A model generated the notes under the pieces. That model had not been told where the DNA came from and made no database searches. It worked only from the letters and a program-made list of their open reading frames with translations. From Gemmatimonadota bacterium (GTDB lineage: Bacteria; Latescibacterota; UBA2968; GCA-2709665), in NCBI GenBank assembly GCA_028874335.1, contig JAPPJY010000070.1, positions 1-64,000 on the forward strand: a stretch of 64,000 nucleotides of DNA, read 5' to 3'. Of this stretch, positions 18,353 through 27,300 are shown piece after piece (position 1 is the first letter of the stretch; each line of letters opens with the position of its first letter). The position numbers and the translations under genes were made by a program.

Positions 18353-18387
18353 AGTCTGACAGTGAAGCGCTTGCGCGAAACGCGTGC

Positions 18388-18486
18388 ATGTTCATCCGTG
18401 GCTTCCGCTTCGACATGGTATGGCCCACACGTCTGACAGACGAACAAATGCTGGCGATGACCGCCAGAATCCGCGCGATGATGTAA
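18388..18486 (+). CDS. Possible 32-residue peptide or gene remnant
   Basis: MFIRGFRFDMVWPTRLTDEQ is the start of a short frame that ends 25 bases before the PhyH gene. The composition looks protein-like and the frame is open upstream as well, but no ribosome site is seen. It may be the 3' remnant of a decayed gene. Confidence 0.2.
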   Translation: MFIRGFRFDMVWPTRLTDEQMLAMTARIRAMM

Positions 18487-18511
18487 CTGTGGGCCCTAGA
18501 GACGAGACGCT

Positions 18512-19330
18512 ATGAAGACGCTCAGCGAGCAGGACGTCAAGGCCTTCAAGGAACAGGGGTACCACGTGGCGCGCGGGGTATTCGGGCGGGACGAGATCGC
18601 GCGTTTGCGCGAAGGTTACGACTATGTCCTGGAGCTGGCTTCGCGGACGGACCTGCCGGAAGAAATCCTCAAGGGCAGGCGGAACGACGTGCACATTCAC
18701 CTGCAGACGCCCGGGCCGATGGCCGGGCCCGACGCGGTTCGATACCTCCGCAAGGTCCAGTGGCCCGCTCTGATTCATCCGGCGTTCGAAGAGATCCGAA
18801 ACAGTCCCGGGTTCCCCGCGCTCCTGGAACCGCTGATCGGAACGACGCTGAAGCAGTTTATCAACCAGATCAACTTCAAGATGCCCGGCGGGAAGATCGA
18901 GTTTCCGTGGCACCAGGACGTACGCCCCACGCCCGCGTTTCGCGATCAGGTGACCAACTATGTGCAGACCATCGTCGTGGTGGACGAGGCGACCGTCGCG
19001 AGCGGATGCCTGCACGTCGTCCCCGGTAGCCACAAGCTGGGCGACCTGAAAGTAAAACGGTACGCCAAAGGGAGCGTCGAAGCCCAGTTGGACGTCTCCT
19101 CGGCCGTTGCCTGCGAGGCCAGGCCGGGCGACGTAGTGATGTTCACGTCGTACACGGTCCACGGCTCGTCGCCCAATACGACGAAACGGCCCCGGCGATC
19201 CTACATCAACGGATTCGTCCGCGCATCCGCGTGCGACGTGGGCAGATGGGCGTTTCTCGAAGGGAAGCCCGTACCCATCACGAGCGACTACGACCATCAC
19301 GAGATACGGTACGCGACTCAAGAATCGTGA
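18512..19330 (+). CDS. Phytanoyl-CoA dioxygenase (PhyH) family oxygenase
   Basis: 272 residues. Non-haem iron/2-oxoglutarate fold: the iron-binding HxD is in FPWHQDVRPTP, the distal histidine in YTVHGSSPNTTKRPRRSY, with the 2-oxoglutarate-binding arginine a few residues later. Strand motifs GCLHVVPGSHKLG and ARPGDVVMF are typical of PhyH. These enzymes hydroxylate lipids, amino acids or secondary metabolites; expanded PhyH families mark Poribacteria- and Latescibacteria-like genomes. Stand-alone gene; substrate unknown. Confidence 0.9.
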   Translation: MKTLSEQDVKAFKEQGYHVARGVFGRDEIARLREGYDYVLELASRTDLPEEILKGRRNDVHIHLQTPGPMAGPDAVRYLRKVQWPALIHPAFEEIRNSPGFPALLEPLIGTTLKQFINQINFKMPGGKIEFPWHQDVRPTPAFRDQVTNYVQTIVVVDEATVASGCLHVVPGSHKLGDLKVKRYAKGSVEAQLDVSSAVACEARPGDVVMFTSYTVHGSSPNTTKRPRRSYINGFVRASACDVGRWAFLEGKPVPITSDYDHHEIRYATQES

Positions 19331-19561
19331 TAGGTAAGTGGAGGATTACAACGAAGCACATGACAAGCCTCCGTTCTCCGAGGCGGCAAATGGCTGACCA
19401 ATCAGCAGGGATGTACGTTGGAAACCTTCGACTCAACTCTCTAAACAAAAGATACTCAATTCCCTCTTGAGGAATTGGTACACCGAGTAAGCTTATTCGC
19501 CAATCAATCATCACGCCGCCAGCATATTGGCCGGTCCAGCCGATAGGAAAGTGTGTCTGAC

Positions 19562-19705
19562 GGTGGGGCGGACATTCCTGTCTGCCGGTCCCGCTGCCCA
19601 TCTGCCGGAAGGCGCCATAGATCGACCATGGCAGGCTTGCGCCTTGCCTCTACGTCCGGGCTATCGGTTATACGTACGTGAGCAGACAGGAATGTCCGCT
19701 CCACC
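19562..19705. repeat. 144-base miniature inverted-repeat element
   Basis: Ends are near-perfect 24-base inverted copies: left arm core GGCGGACATTCCTGTCTGC, right arm core GCAGACAGGAATGTCCGC. No transposase inside. This is the size and shape of a MITE. Confidence 0.85.
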
Positions 19706-19754
19706 CTGTGAAGGGTTCGTTGGATGTTCGCGTCACGGCCAATGCAACTGTATG

Positions 19755-19782
19755 TTTCGTCGACAGATCGCATAACTATAAT
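19755..19782 (+). promoter_or_regulatory. Candidate sigma-70 promoter of the nitrilase-fusion gene
   Basis: A perfect TATAAT at 19777-19782 lies 63 bases before the ATG in an AT-rich patch. The -35 is weak (TTTCGT at 19755, spacer 16). Confidence 0.4.
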
Positions 19783-19845
19783 ATTATACAATGATTTGGG
19801 TATGAAAGCGTCCTTTTTTGGTGAATTATTCGGGCGAGAAAAACC

Positions 19846-22155
19846 ATGATACCGTCATGCATTAAAGCCGAGCACCTGGACAAAGCGATTTGTCGTATCA
19901 GGCGTGATGGTGTTCCGCCGCACAGGAAGGGGCGGTATTACTGCCTGGTTAAGGATCATTGCCATTATCCGCCAAAGTACACCGTTGCATTGGCTCACGA
20001 GATAGCTACGGGTCGATTCCTGGACTCAAACAGATTCTCGGGGGGTGCCGAATCCAATGGTTTTCTTCGGAAACGTGGATACGAAATTACCGATTGCAAT
20101 TGCGGAGGTATAAATTACGCGTCGCCATCCCCGATTCATGCCGGTCGGCTTAGAAAGTCGAAATCAGTGATTCAGAAACAAAATCACAACGAGCATTGTC
20201 CTGCCTGCAAGGTCCGCGTTCGCGATCTTCTCGAACGAATCTACGGAGAATGCTTGGTGAGTCACAGGTTTGACTGGCAAACTCATCTTTCCTCATACAC
20301 AGGAACACCGATTTACTCGACGCTGTGTAAACTCGCATTGATTCTAGAGAAATACCGTGGCTTTGCCCTGAAGGATTTCGTGAAAACCGACACGCTGGCC
20401 GCGTGCGACTTCTGGGTACCGGATCCCGGCTTCATACTGGAATTTGATGAACGACAACACTTTACGACGCCCCGAAAACTGACCCTTCACGCGTACCCGG
20501 ACAACCTGACTCTGGGCTTTTCCGGAAAGCAATGGATCTCACACTGTGAGCAACTCGAAGCAAAGGACAACGATCCCCCATTCCGCGACGAACAGCGTGC
20601 CTGGTATGACGCGCTACGCGATCTCTTACCGTCGACAAAGGGACTTCAGCCGACAGTTAGGCTTTACGCTCGCGATATGGTCTGGTGCTCGCTCGACCCG
20701 GACAGCACCATCGATCAGCAGCGATTCTCGTCTTTTATAGGCTATCGCAGTTCAACGCAGGAGCCCCAAAGTGCAAGCCAAACAATGATCAAGCGGCATA
20801 ACTCCGCTGGTGGAAAGGCCTCTGTTCTCCGTGCGGCGCTCGTTTTTCCTCAGGTAGACAATAAGACGCTATTCGGAATCGTACCGCGCGGAGGTGGAGC
20901 CAAAAAACCCGTCATACCCAATTGCGGGGCATTCGCGGGCGAAAACGTGGACTTTGTAATTTTCCCGGAAGGGTACATTCGGGCGGCAGACGTTAGACGT
21001 CTCAAGACGCTTAAACAACTGGCCGCGGATCTGGACGCGACATTGCTGGTCGGTGCAACTGAAGACAATGACGATTTGACCGGACGCACCTGCCAGATCC
21101 TGTTACGCATTAATCCTGATGGAACAGCGTCGCGCTTGTACACGAAACACTCAAAAGCAGAGGCTGTGGCCTTCGGAATGCACGATTGGCAAGCAAGCAA
21201 TGCTCTGCCAACCTTCGACTTGAGTGGCGTGAAGTCTGGCGCCACAATTTGTCACGACCAATATTTGGGTCTATTACCTCGTTTTCTCTCAAGGCGCGGC
21301 GCCCGGATATGGATCAACCCAAGCTACGACAATGTCGTTGACGTCAAATGGTCTTCGATACTGCGACTTAGGGCAGTAGAAAATCGCGTGTTCTCTCTCT
21401 GCACGCTACACGACAGTATGGAGAGGGCCTCCTGGACTCATCCCTTTGGGTTCTCTCCCGATGGCAATGAACTCACAGCGCGACGAGCCGGTACAAATCG
21501 CTCGCAGCCGTTGTCGGATTGTATCGAGTCGGAGAATATCTACGTAGTCGATCTCGATACTGGGTTGCTTGCACAAGAATTGGATTGGAAACGGGTTCCG
21601 AAAGCCGATGACCTGTCTAAACCAAGACCGAAGAAACTCACAAACGCAAGTAAGCCCATCCATCTGAGTTTGATCGGCGAACATCCGGCAATCCTGAGTC
21701 GATCCGGATGGGTTACTGTGGATTTACCTGGATGTGCTCTAAAAACTGTTCATGGATCAGTTTACGTTGGCATTGTGCCGGAAGAACAGATACTCGACGC
21801 CGCCGCGTGCTTTCGCGTGATCGACCGCGCGAAACAGGCAGACTGCAGACCGATCATCTGGAATGTGTGGGACGCGCTTCCCGCGGAATCGGCGCGCATG
21901 GCAACGCTGATGTTGGGTAGGACAATTGAATGCTGCGCGCCAATTCTGATCTCGGACCGCTACCACATTCATGAACTCGTCGAGCTGTCGAACAATTACA
22001 AGAATCCCACCCGGAGGACCATCGAAGCATCTGGAGAAGCCATCGTAAATCTGCAGTATGCGAAGGGTCTGGATAGCGCCTTTAAGATGGTATCAGAGCA
22101 TGTCAATGGTACCATGAAATACACGGCATTGGATCGTTACCGAAGTCTTGCCTGA
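19846..22155 (+). CDS. McrA-type head domain + PD-(D/E)XK-like nuclease + nitrilase fusion protein
   Basis: 769 residues with three parts. Residues 8-83 resemble the N-terminal head of ScoMcrA-like restriction proteins (GVPPHRKGRYYCLV, YPPKYTVALAHEIATGRFL, FSGGAESNGFLRKRGYE). CNC at 84-86 and CPAC at 118-121 could bind zinc. Residues 120-285 look like a VSR/EDxHD-type nuclease, with Asp188 in ACDFWVPD and Glu199/Asp201 plus QH 204-205 in LEFDERQHF. Residues 328-525 are a carbon-nitrogen hydrolase (nitrilase) domain with the full Glu-Lys-Cys triad: FPEGY (E375), LYTKH (K434), GATICHD (C469), followed by RLRAVENRVF. The last 150 residues are unrecognised. Nitrilase domains are known in the antiphage DRT type 1 reverse transcriptases, and McrA heads in modification-dependent restriction, so a defence role is inferred. 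Its base composition looks less GC-rich than its neighbours, it stands alone, and repeat elements flank it, which suggests transfer. Confidence 0.7.
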   Translation: MIPSCIKAEHLDKAICRIRRDGVPPHRKGRYYCLVKDHCHYPPKYTVALAHEIATGRFLDSNRFSGGAESNGFLRKRGYEITDCNCGGINYASPSPIHAGRLRKSKSVIQKQNHNEHCPACKVRVRDLLERIYGECLVSHRFDWQTHLSSYTGTPIYSTLCKLALILEKYRGFALKDFVKTDTLAACDFWVPDPGFILEFDERQHFTTPRKLTLHAYPDNLTLGFSGKQWISHCEQLEAKDNDPPFRDEQRAWYDALRDLLPSTKGLQPTVRLYARDMVWCSLDPDSTIDQQRFSSFIGYRSSTQEPQSASQTMIKRHNSAGGKASVLRAALVFPQVDNKTLFGIVPRGGGAKKPVIPNCGAFAGENVDFVIFPEGYIRAADVRRLKTLKQLAADLDATLLVGATEDNDDLTGRTCQILLRINPDGTASRLYTKHSKAEAVAFGMHDWQASNALPTFDLSGVKSGATICHDQYLGLLPRFLSRRGARIWINPSYDNVVDVKWSSILRLRAVENRVFSLCTLHDSMERASWTHPFGFSPDGNELTARRAGTNRSQPLSDCIESENIYVVDLDTGLLAQELDWKRVPKADDLSKPRPKKLTNASKPIHLSLIGEHPAILSRSGWVTVDLPGCALKTVHGSVYVGIVPEEQILDAAACFRVIDRAKQADCRPIIWNVWDALPAESARMATLMLGRTIECCAPILISDRYHIHELVELSNNYKNPTRRTIEASGEAIVNLQYAKGLDSAFKMVSEHVNGTMKYTALDRYRSLA

Positions 22156-22240
22156 CCATATCCACACACGAGTTCATTTGAGTTTTACAGTCACACGTGT
22201 CCAAGATTGTCCTTTCCAGGCTATATTGGAAAGCAGTGGC

Positions 22241-22389
22241 GGAGCGAGGGCATCCTGCCCTCGAATAGCAGGTGGCCCATCGATATCCACATCAAGGGCC
22301 AATTGCCTCCCAGCCATCCGATACGACATCTGGAATAACGGCGTCAGGGCCTAGCGAACTAGCCGTCGAGGGCAGGATGCCCTCGCTCC
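22241..22389 (+). repeat. 149-base inverted-repeat element, copy 1
   Basis: Bounded by perfect 24-base inverted repeats (left arm GGAGCGAGGGCATCCTGCCC... and its exact complement at the right end). Same length and same ends as 53145-53293, but the interior aligns only in the opposite orientation and only loosely. Confidence 0.9.
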
Positions 22390-22469
22390 AATGAACTAAT
22401 TTACGCGTGGTCATTGAGCTTGTCGAAATGCCCGCTATTCAACGGCCTCTTCGAACGGATCAGGAGATC

Positions 22470-22508
22470 GGCTCGGCTTCTGCGACTCCCCCTCAAGGGG
22501 GGAGTGAT
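22470..22508 (+). repeat. 39-base-core repeat family, copy 1 (left-truncated)
   Basis: Identical over 39 bases to 40026-40064 and 41348-41386. The core contains the hairpin ACTCCCCCT-CA-AGGGGGGAGT. A looser shared tail continues to about 22555. Confidence 0.9.
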
Positions 22509-22617
22509 CGAACCATCAAACGGGCTTACCCGTTCATTACCAACCATTAGGCTGCGGATGTGCCTCACAAAGCGGAAACAGGAGATGTGCTGAAATTAGA
22601 ATCCGGAAGAACAACAT

Positions 22618-23370
22618 ATGAAAGCACATCACTTCGACCGGTTGACACGGCGGCTGGCGGCGCTGGATCTGGCGGATATGGAGATGGAAACGGCCGGATT
22701 CGTGGACGGTTATCCCATCTATTGTATTCGTCTGGGCGGCAAATCGCGCGGCAGGAAACGCGTGCTTCTCTCCGGCGGCGTCCACGGCGACGAACCGGCG
22801 GGGCCGGAAGCGGTCCTCGCGTTTCTGGAGCGAAATCCGGCCGACCTGCTCCGGTACTTTACGTTTCTCGTTCTGCCCTGCGTCAATCCCTGGGGATACG
22901 TCCACAACAGGAGGGAAAACCGGGAGGGTGATGATATCAACCGCTCGTTCTCGGAGTCCCACGTTCCGGAGGGCGGGATTGCCAGGCGGATACTGGAAGG
23001 AAAGCGGTTCGACCTCTACGTGGATTTCCACGAGGACTGGGAAGCCAGTGGTTTCTACATGTACGAGGGTCGCCGCGATGAACGCTGGGCCGGTCGGAAT
23101 ATCGTCCAGGAGGTCGAAAGGGTCGGCGCCATCGATCCGGATGGAGAGGACGACGAGAACGACATCCCCATCTCCCGGGGCGTCTACCGGGTCGCGCCGT
23201 CCTGGGGCACGGGCGGGATCGTCCCGTACGTGTATCACCACCATGCCGACCACGTGCTGATCTTCGAGACGCCAACGGACTGGCCGATGGCGCAGCGAAC
23301 GGCCGCGCATCTGGCCGGACTCGATACCGTCCTGGAATGGACGCTCGAGAATTCCGGCCGGGATGTCTGA
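22618..23370 (+). CDS. M14-family zinc carboxypeptidase-like / succinylglutamate desuccinylase-like protein
   Basis: 250 residues; GGAAG lies 9 bases before the ATG. Seen: zinc motif HxxE in SGGVHGDEPAGPEA, the substrate region CVNPWGYVHNRREN and DDINRSF, a second zinc histidine candidate in DFHEDWEASG, and the probable catalytic glutamate in LIFETPTD. This layout fits the short M14 members that remove a C-terminal residue or cleave N-acyl amino acids. Cytoplasmic (no signal peptide). The HAD gene starts 27 bases downstream and is probably co-transcribed. Confidence 0.8.
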   Translation: MKAHHFDRLTRRLAALDLADMEMETAGFVDGYPIYCIRLGGKSRGRKRVLLSGGVHGDEPAGPEAVLAFLERNPADLLRYFTFLVLPCVNPWGYVHNRRENREGDDINRSFSESHVPEGGIARRILEGKRFDLYVDFHEDWEASGFYMYEGRRDERWAGRNIVQEVERVGAIDPDGEDDENDIPISRGVYRVAPSWGTGGIVPYVYHHHADHVLIFETPTDWPMAQRTAAHLAGLDTVLEWTLENSGRDV

Positions 23371-23397
23371 CACCCCGCCATTCCCTTCGGCGACGCC

Positions 23398-24120
23398 ATG
23401 CCCGCACCGATACCCAGCTGGATCTTCTTCGACTGCTTCAATACGCTCCTGGACGATTTCGATGAAACCGGTGACGAATCCGGGTTGCGTCCGATTCTGG
23501 ACCTGCCGGTCCGGGAGGGATACTTCGCCACGAAACCCGACTTCGTGAATGCGTATTCGCGCTGGCGGCGAAGCCGGTTGACCGGCGACGACTCGAGGGA
23601 GGTGTTGCTCAAGGACCGTCTGACCGACGTCCTGGCGGCATCGGGAACGACGGGTCGAAAGCCCGTTCATCGGGTCGTACGGGAAATGATCGAAGAATTC
23701 GAGAGGGCCTATCCGAAGCAGGTCCGGCCGACGCCCGGCGTCGAGGCGATGCTGGCGGCGTGGCGCGGCAGAGTTCGAATGGGCGTCGTCTCGAATTTCT
23801 ACCTGCCCGGATGGCCGGAGCAACTGCTGGCGGACCACGGATTGTTGTGCAACTTCGATTTCGTCGTCAACAGCGCAGAAGTCGGAATCAGGAAACCCGG
23901 CGCCGGGATCTATCGAGAGGCGTTCCGTCGGGCCGGTCTCACGGACGACCTGGCGGGCGACGTCCTGTTTATCGGAGACAATCTTCGCAACGACGTCCTG
24001 GGGCCACGATCGATGGGCATGAACGCGATATACTTCGATCGTTCGCTCGACCGTCCGATGGCGGAACCGCAATCGTGGAAAAATTCCATTGCCAACTGGG
24101 ACGCGTTCAGGCCGAGATGA
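23398..24120 (+). CDS. HAD-superfamily hydrolase (haloacid dehalogenase-like, subfamily I)
   Basis: 240 residues. Motif I IFFDCFNTLLD has the nucleophilic Asp but Phe in place of the second Asp, as in haloacid dehalogenases (DxYGT-type) rather than phosphatases. Motif II VVSNF, motif III lysine in IRKPGAG, motif IV FIGDNLRNDVLG. A helical cap lies between I and II. Substrate unknown; a phosphatase role is less likely given the missing general acid Asp. Confidence 0.8.
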   Translation: MPAPIPSWIFFDCFNTLLDDFDETGDESGLRPILDLPVREGYFATKPDFVNAYSRWRRSRLTGDDSREVLLKDRLTDVLAASGTTGRKPVHRVVREMIEEFERAYPKQVRPTPGVEAMLAAWRGRVRMGVVSNFYLPGWPEQLLADHGLLCNFDFVVNSAEVGIRKPGAGIYREAFRRAGLTDDLAGDVLFIGDNLRNDVLGPRSMGMNAIYFDRSLDRPMAEPQSWKNSIANWDAFRPR

Positions 24121-24200
24121 GACCCTTCGCCGGCCCTTCGACCCTTCGACAGGCTCAGGGACCACAGGCTCAGGGAACGGCTCAGGGCAGGGCTTCGTAG
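24121..24200. repeat. GACAGGCTCAGG-type short repeat cluster
   Basis: Contains CCCTTCGACCCTTCGACAGGCTCAGGG and two further AGGCTCAGGGA/CGGCTCAGGG units in tandem. A relative is at 39995-40010. This is a common short extragenic repeat in environmental genomes. Confidence 0.6.
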
Positions 24201-24358
24201 CCACAGATTCGAGGTGCCGGTCCGGGAATGCGTTCCAAATCTGAAGCCGGCACCTTGCATTTGACGTGGCTGATCATTATATTCGGGTACCAAACGGCGT
24301 CGACGGCAGCCCGATCCGGCTGACCCCGGCATCTACAGACACCGGTTGAGGAAACCGC

Positions 24359-27300
24359 ATGCCCTTGGAAACCTTCCATCCCGTTGTCCGGGAGTGGTTT
24401 AACCAGAATTTCAACAGCCCGTCCGAGATTCAGTCACTGGCCTGGCCTGAAATCGCGAACAGGCGGAATGTGCTCCTGTCCGCGCCCACCGGATCCGGCA
24501 AAACGCTCGCGGCATTCCTGGCTGTCCTGAACGACCTGTTCGAGCGGCGTCTCAACGGTACCCTGGAGGACCGGACCCAGGTCGTCTACGTATCGCCGCT
24601 GAAGGCGCTGAGCAACGATATCCATCGCAATCTGCAGCTTCCGCTCAAGGGCATCAAGGCGCTTCTGAAGCAGAACGGTTGCCCCGATGCCGACGTACGA
24701 GCGATGGTCCGTACGGGCGACACGCCGAGTACCGAACGGGCTAAGATGGTCAGGACGCCCCCCCATGTCCTCGTGACCACGCCCGAATCCCTCTACCTTC
24801 TCCTGACGAGCAACGGCGGCCGGGAAATGCTGAGCAACGCCGGCACCCTGATTGTCGATGAAATCCATGCGGTTGCCGGAAACAAACGCGGCGCGCACCT
24901 GTCGATCTCCATGGAACGGCTCGCGCGGCTGACCCGGAACCCGCTGCACCGGATCGGCATCTCCGCGACACAGAAACCCATCGATCGGATGGCGCACTTT
25001 CTCACCGGCGGCGCGGAATCCTGCGAAGTCCTGAATATCGGTCACCGGCGCGAGCTGGAACTCCAGATCGAACTGCCCGAGTCCCCGCTCACGGCGGTGA
25101 TGGCCAATGAGGTCTGGGAAGAGATCCATCAGGCCCTGGAAGATGCCGTCTGCCAACATCAGACCACCCTGATCTTCGTACCCACACGCGCGATGACCGA
25201 ACGCCTGTCCCACCATCTGTCCGAACGGCTGGGCCCGGAAGTCGTCTCGGCCCACCACGGGAGCATGTCGCGCGAAAAGCGTTTGGACGCGGAAACGAGG
25301 TTGAAAGCGGGCGCGCTCAAGGCACTGGTGGCCACGGGATCTCTGGAACTGGGGATCGACGTGGGCGCCATCGATCTGGTCATTCAGATCGGATCTCCCA
25401 AGTCCATTGCCACGCTGCTTCAGCGTGTCGGAAGGTCCGGCCACACGCTGGAAGGAACGCCCAGAGGGAAGTTGTTTCCCCTCACGAAAGACGAACTGGT
25501 GGAAGCCGTAGCGCTGCTGGACAGCGTCCGCCGGGGCGAACTGGACGCCCTTCCCTTTCCTGAGAAACCGCTGGACGTGCTTGCCCAGCAGATTGTGGCG
25601 GAAGTCGCCTGCGAGGAGGACACGGCGGACGCGCTCTACGATGTCGTCCGCAAATCGTTTATATATAGGGACTTGAGCAAGAAAGAGTTCGACGGCGTCG
25701 TCCAGATGCTGGTCGAAGGGTTTACATTCCGGCGCGGAACGCGGCGGTCCTACCTTCACTTCAACCCGGTCACGCGCTCGTTGAAGGCCAGGAAAGGCGC
25801 ACGTCTCAACGCGACCGTCTCCGGAGGAACCATCCCCGACCAGTTCGATTACGACGTGCGCCTCGAACCGTCGGGCGTCCAGATCGGATCCGTCCACGAG
25901 GACTTCGCCGTCGAGAGCCTGCCGGGAGACATATTCCAGCTGGGTACCGCGTCGTGGCGGATCCTCAAAGTGGAAACCGGAAAGGTGCGGGTCGAAGACG
26001 CCGACGGACTGCCGCCGACGATGCCGTTCTGGATCGGCGAGGCCCCGGGCCGGTCCGCGGAGCTATCGACGGCGGTCTCCCGAGTCCGCGAGGAAGTGTC
26101 CAGGCGGATTGACCTGGACGAACTCGATGGCAACGGGTCGGAAGAATGGAAGCGGAGCGCCGTTACCTGGCTGACGGACGACGTCGGGGCCAGCGCCACG
26201 GCAGCCGATCAGGTGGTCACGTACCTGGCTGCCACGAAAGCATCTCTGGAACTGGTGCCCTCCCAGAGTCACGTTGTGCTCGAACGTTTCTTCGACGAGG
26301 TGGGAGACCAGCACCTTGTCATTCATTCGGTCTTCGGCAACCGGTTGAACCGCGCATGGGGGCTCGCGCTGCGGAAACGATTCTGCCGCAAGTTCAACTT
26401 CGAACTCCAGGCGGCGGCCAACGAAGAGAGCCTTGTGCTGTCGCTGGGTCCCACGCACAGTTTTCCTCTCGAGGAAGTGGTCGGCTATCTGAACGACCGG
26501 ACGGTTCGCGACGTCCTCGTACAGGCCCTGCTGGATGCGCCGATGTTTCAGGCGCGATGGCGCTGGAATGCCTCTACCGCCCTGGCCGTGCTCAGGCGAA
26601 GGGGCGGCGAAAGGGTGCCGCCTCAGATTCAGCGGTCCGATGCCGAAGACCTGCTCGCTCTGGTCTTCCCCGATCAGCTGGCCTGCCTCGAAAACATCCC
26701 GGGCGACCGCGAGGTGCCGGACCATCCCCTCGTATATCAGACCATTCACGACTGCCTCCACGAGGCGATGGACGTTGAGGCGCTTGAACGTCTTCTCCAG
26801 CGGATCCACACCGGTGAAATCGAAGTGTCAGCCCGTGACCTGCGCGAGCCTTCTCCCATGTCCGAAGGCATCCTCAACGCGAGGCCCTATGCATTTCTGG
26901 ATGACGCGCCCCTGGAGGAGCGGCGGGTACAGGCCGTCAGAACGCGAAGGCGGCTCGAGCCTGAAGACGCCAGGAAGCTGGGCAAACTCGAGAAGGGCGC
27001 AATTGAGGCGGTACAGGCGGAGGCCTGGCCCGCGGTCACGGATGCGGACGAGTTGTACGACGTACTCGTGATGCATGGCTTCCTGACCCACGAGGAAGTG
27101 ACGGAAAGCGACGAAGGGACGTGGGCCCCGTTCCTGGCGTCGCTGGTCGAAACGGGCCAGGCAGCGCCCGTCGAGCCGAAGGACGGCACGAAACTATGGA
27201 TTTCAGTCGAACGGACCCCTCAGTTCCAGGTCCTGTACAAGGATGCCGTCGGGCGCATCGAGACGGCGGTTCCGGACTCATTCCGGGAATTCCCGTCGGA

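Larger units (their letters stand above)
19331..19845. other. Non-coding stretch with a miniature element and the promoter of the nitrilase-fusion gene
   Basis: 515 bases. Contains the 144-base inverted-repeat element (19562-19705) and an AT-rich promoter-like segment (19755-19785). 19331-19560 has no supported gene. Confidence 0.6.
22156..22617. other. Non-coding stretch with two repeat elements
   Basis: 462 bases holding the 149-base element (22241-22389) and a truncated copy of the 39-base-core family (22470-22555). No gene is seen in between. Confidence 0.6.

Noticed and set aside
19278-19601. 107-residue minus-strand frame upstream of the nitrilase-fusion gene
   Set aside because: Part looks protein-like, but it overlaps the PhyH gene end and the MITE, has no ribosome site and matches no family.
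22537-24204. 555-residue minus-strand frame opposite the M14 and HAD genes
   Set aside because: Antisense shadow; both plus-strand genes have intact family motifs.
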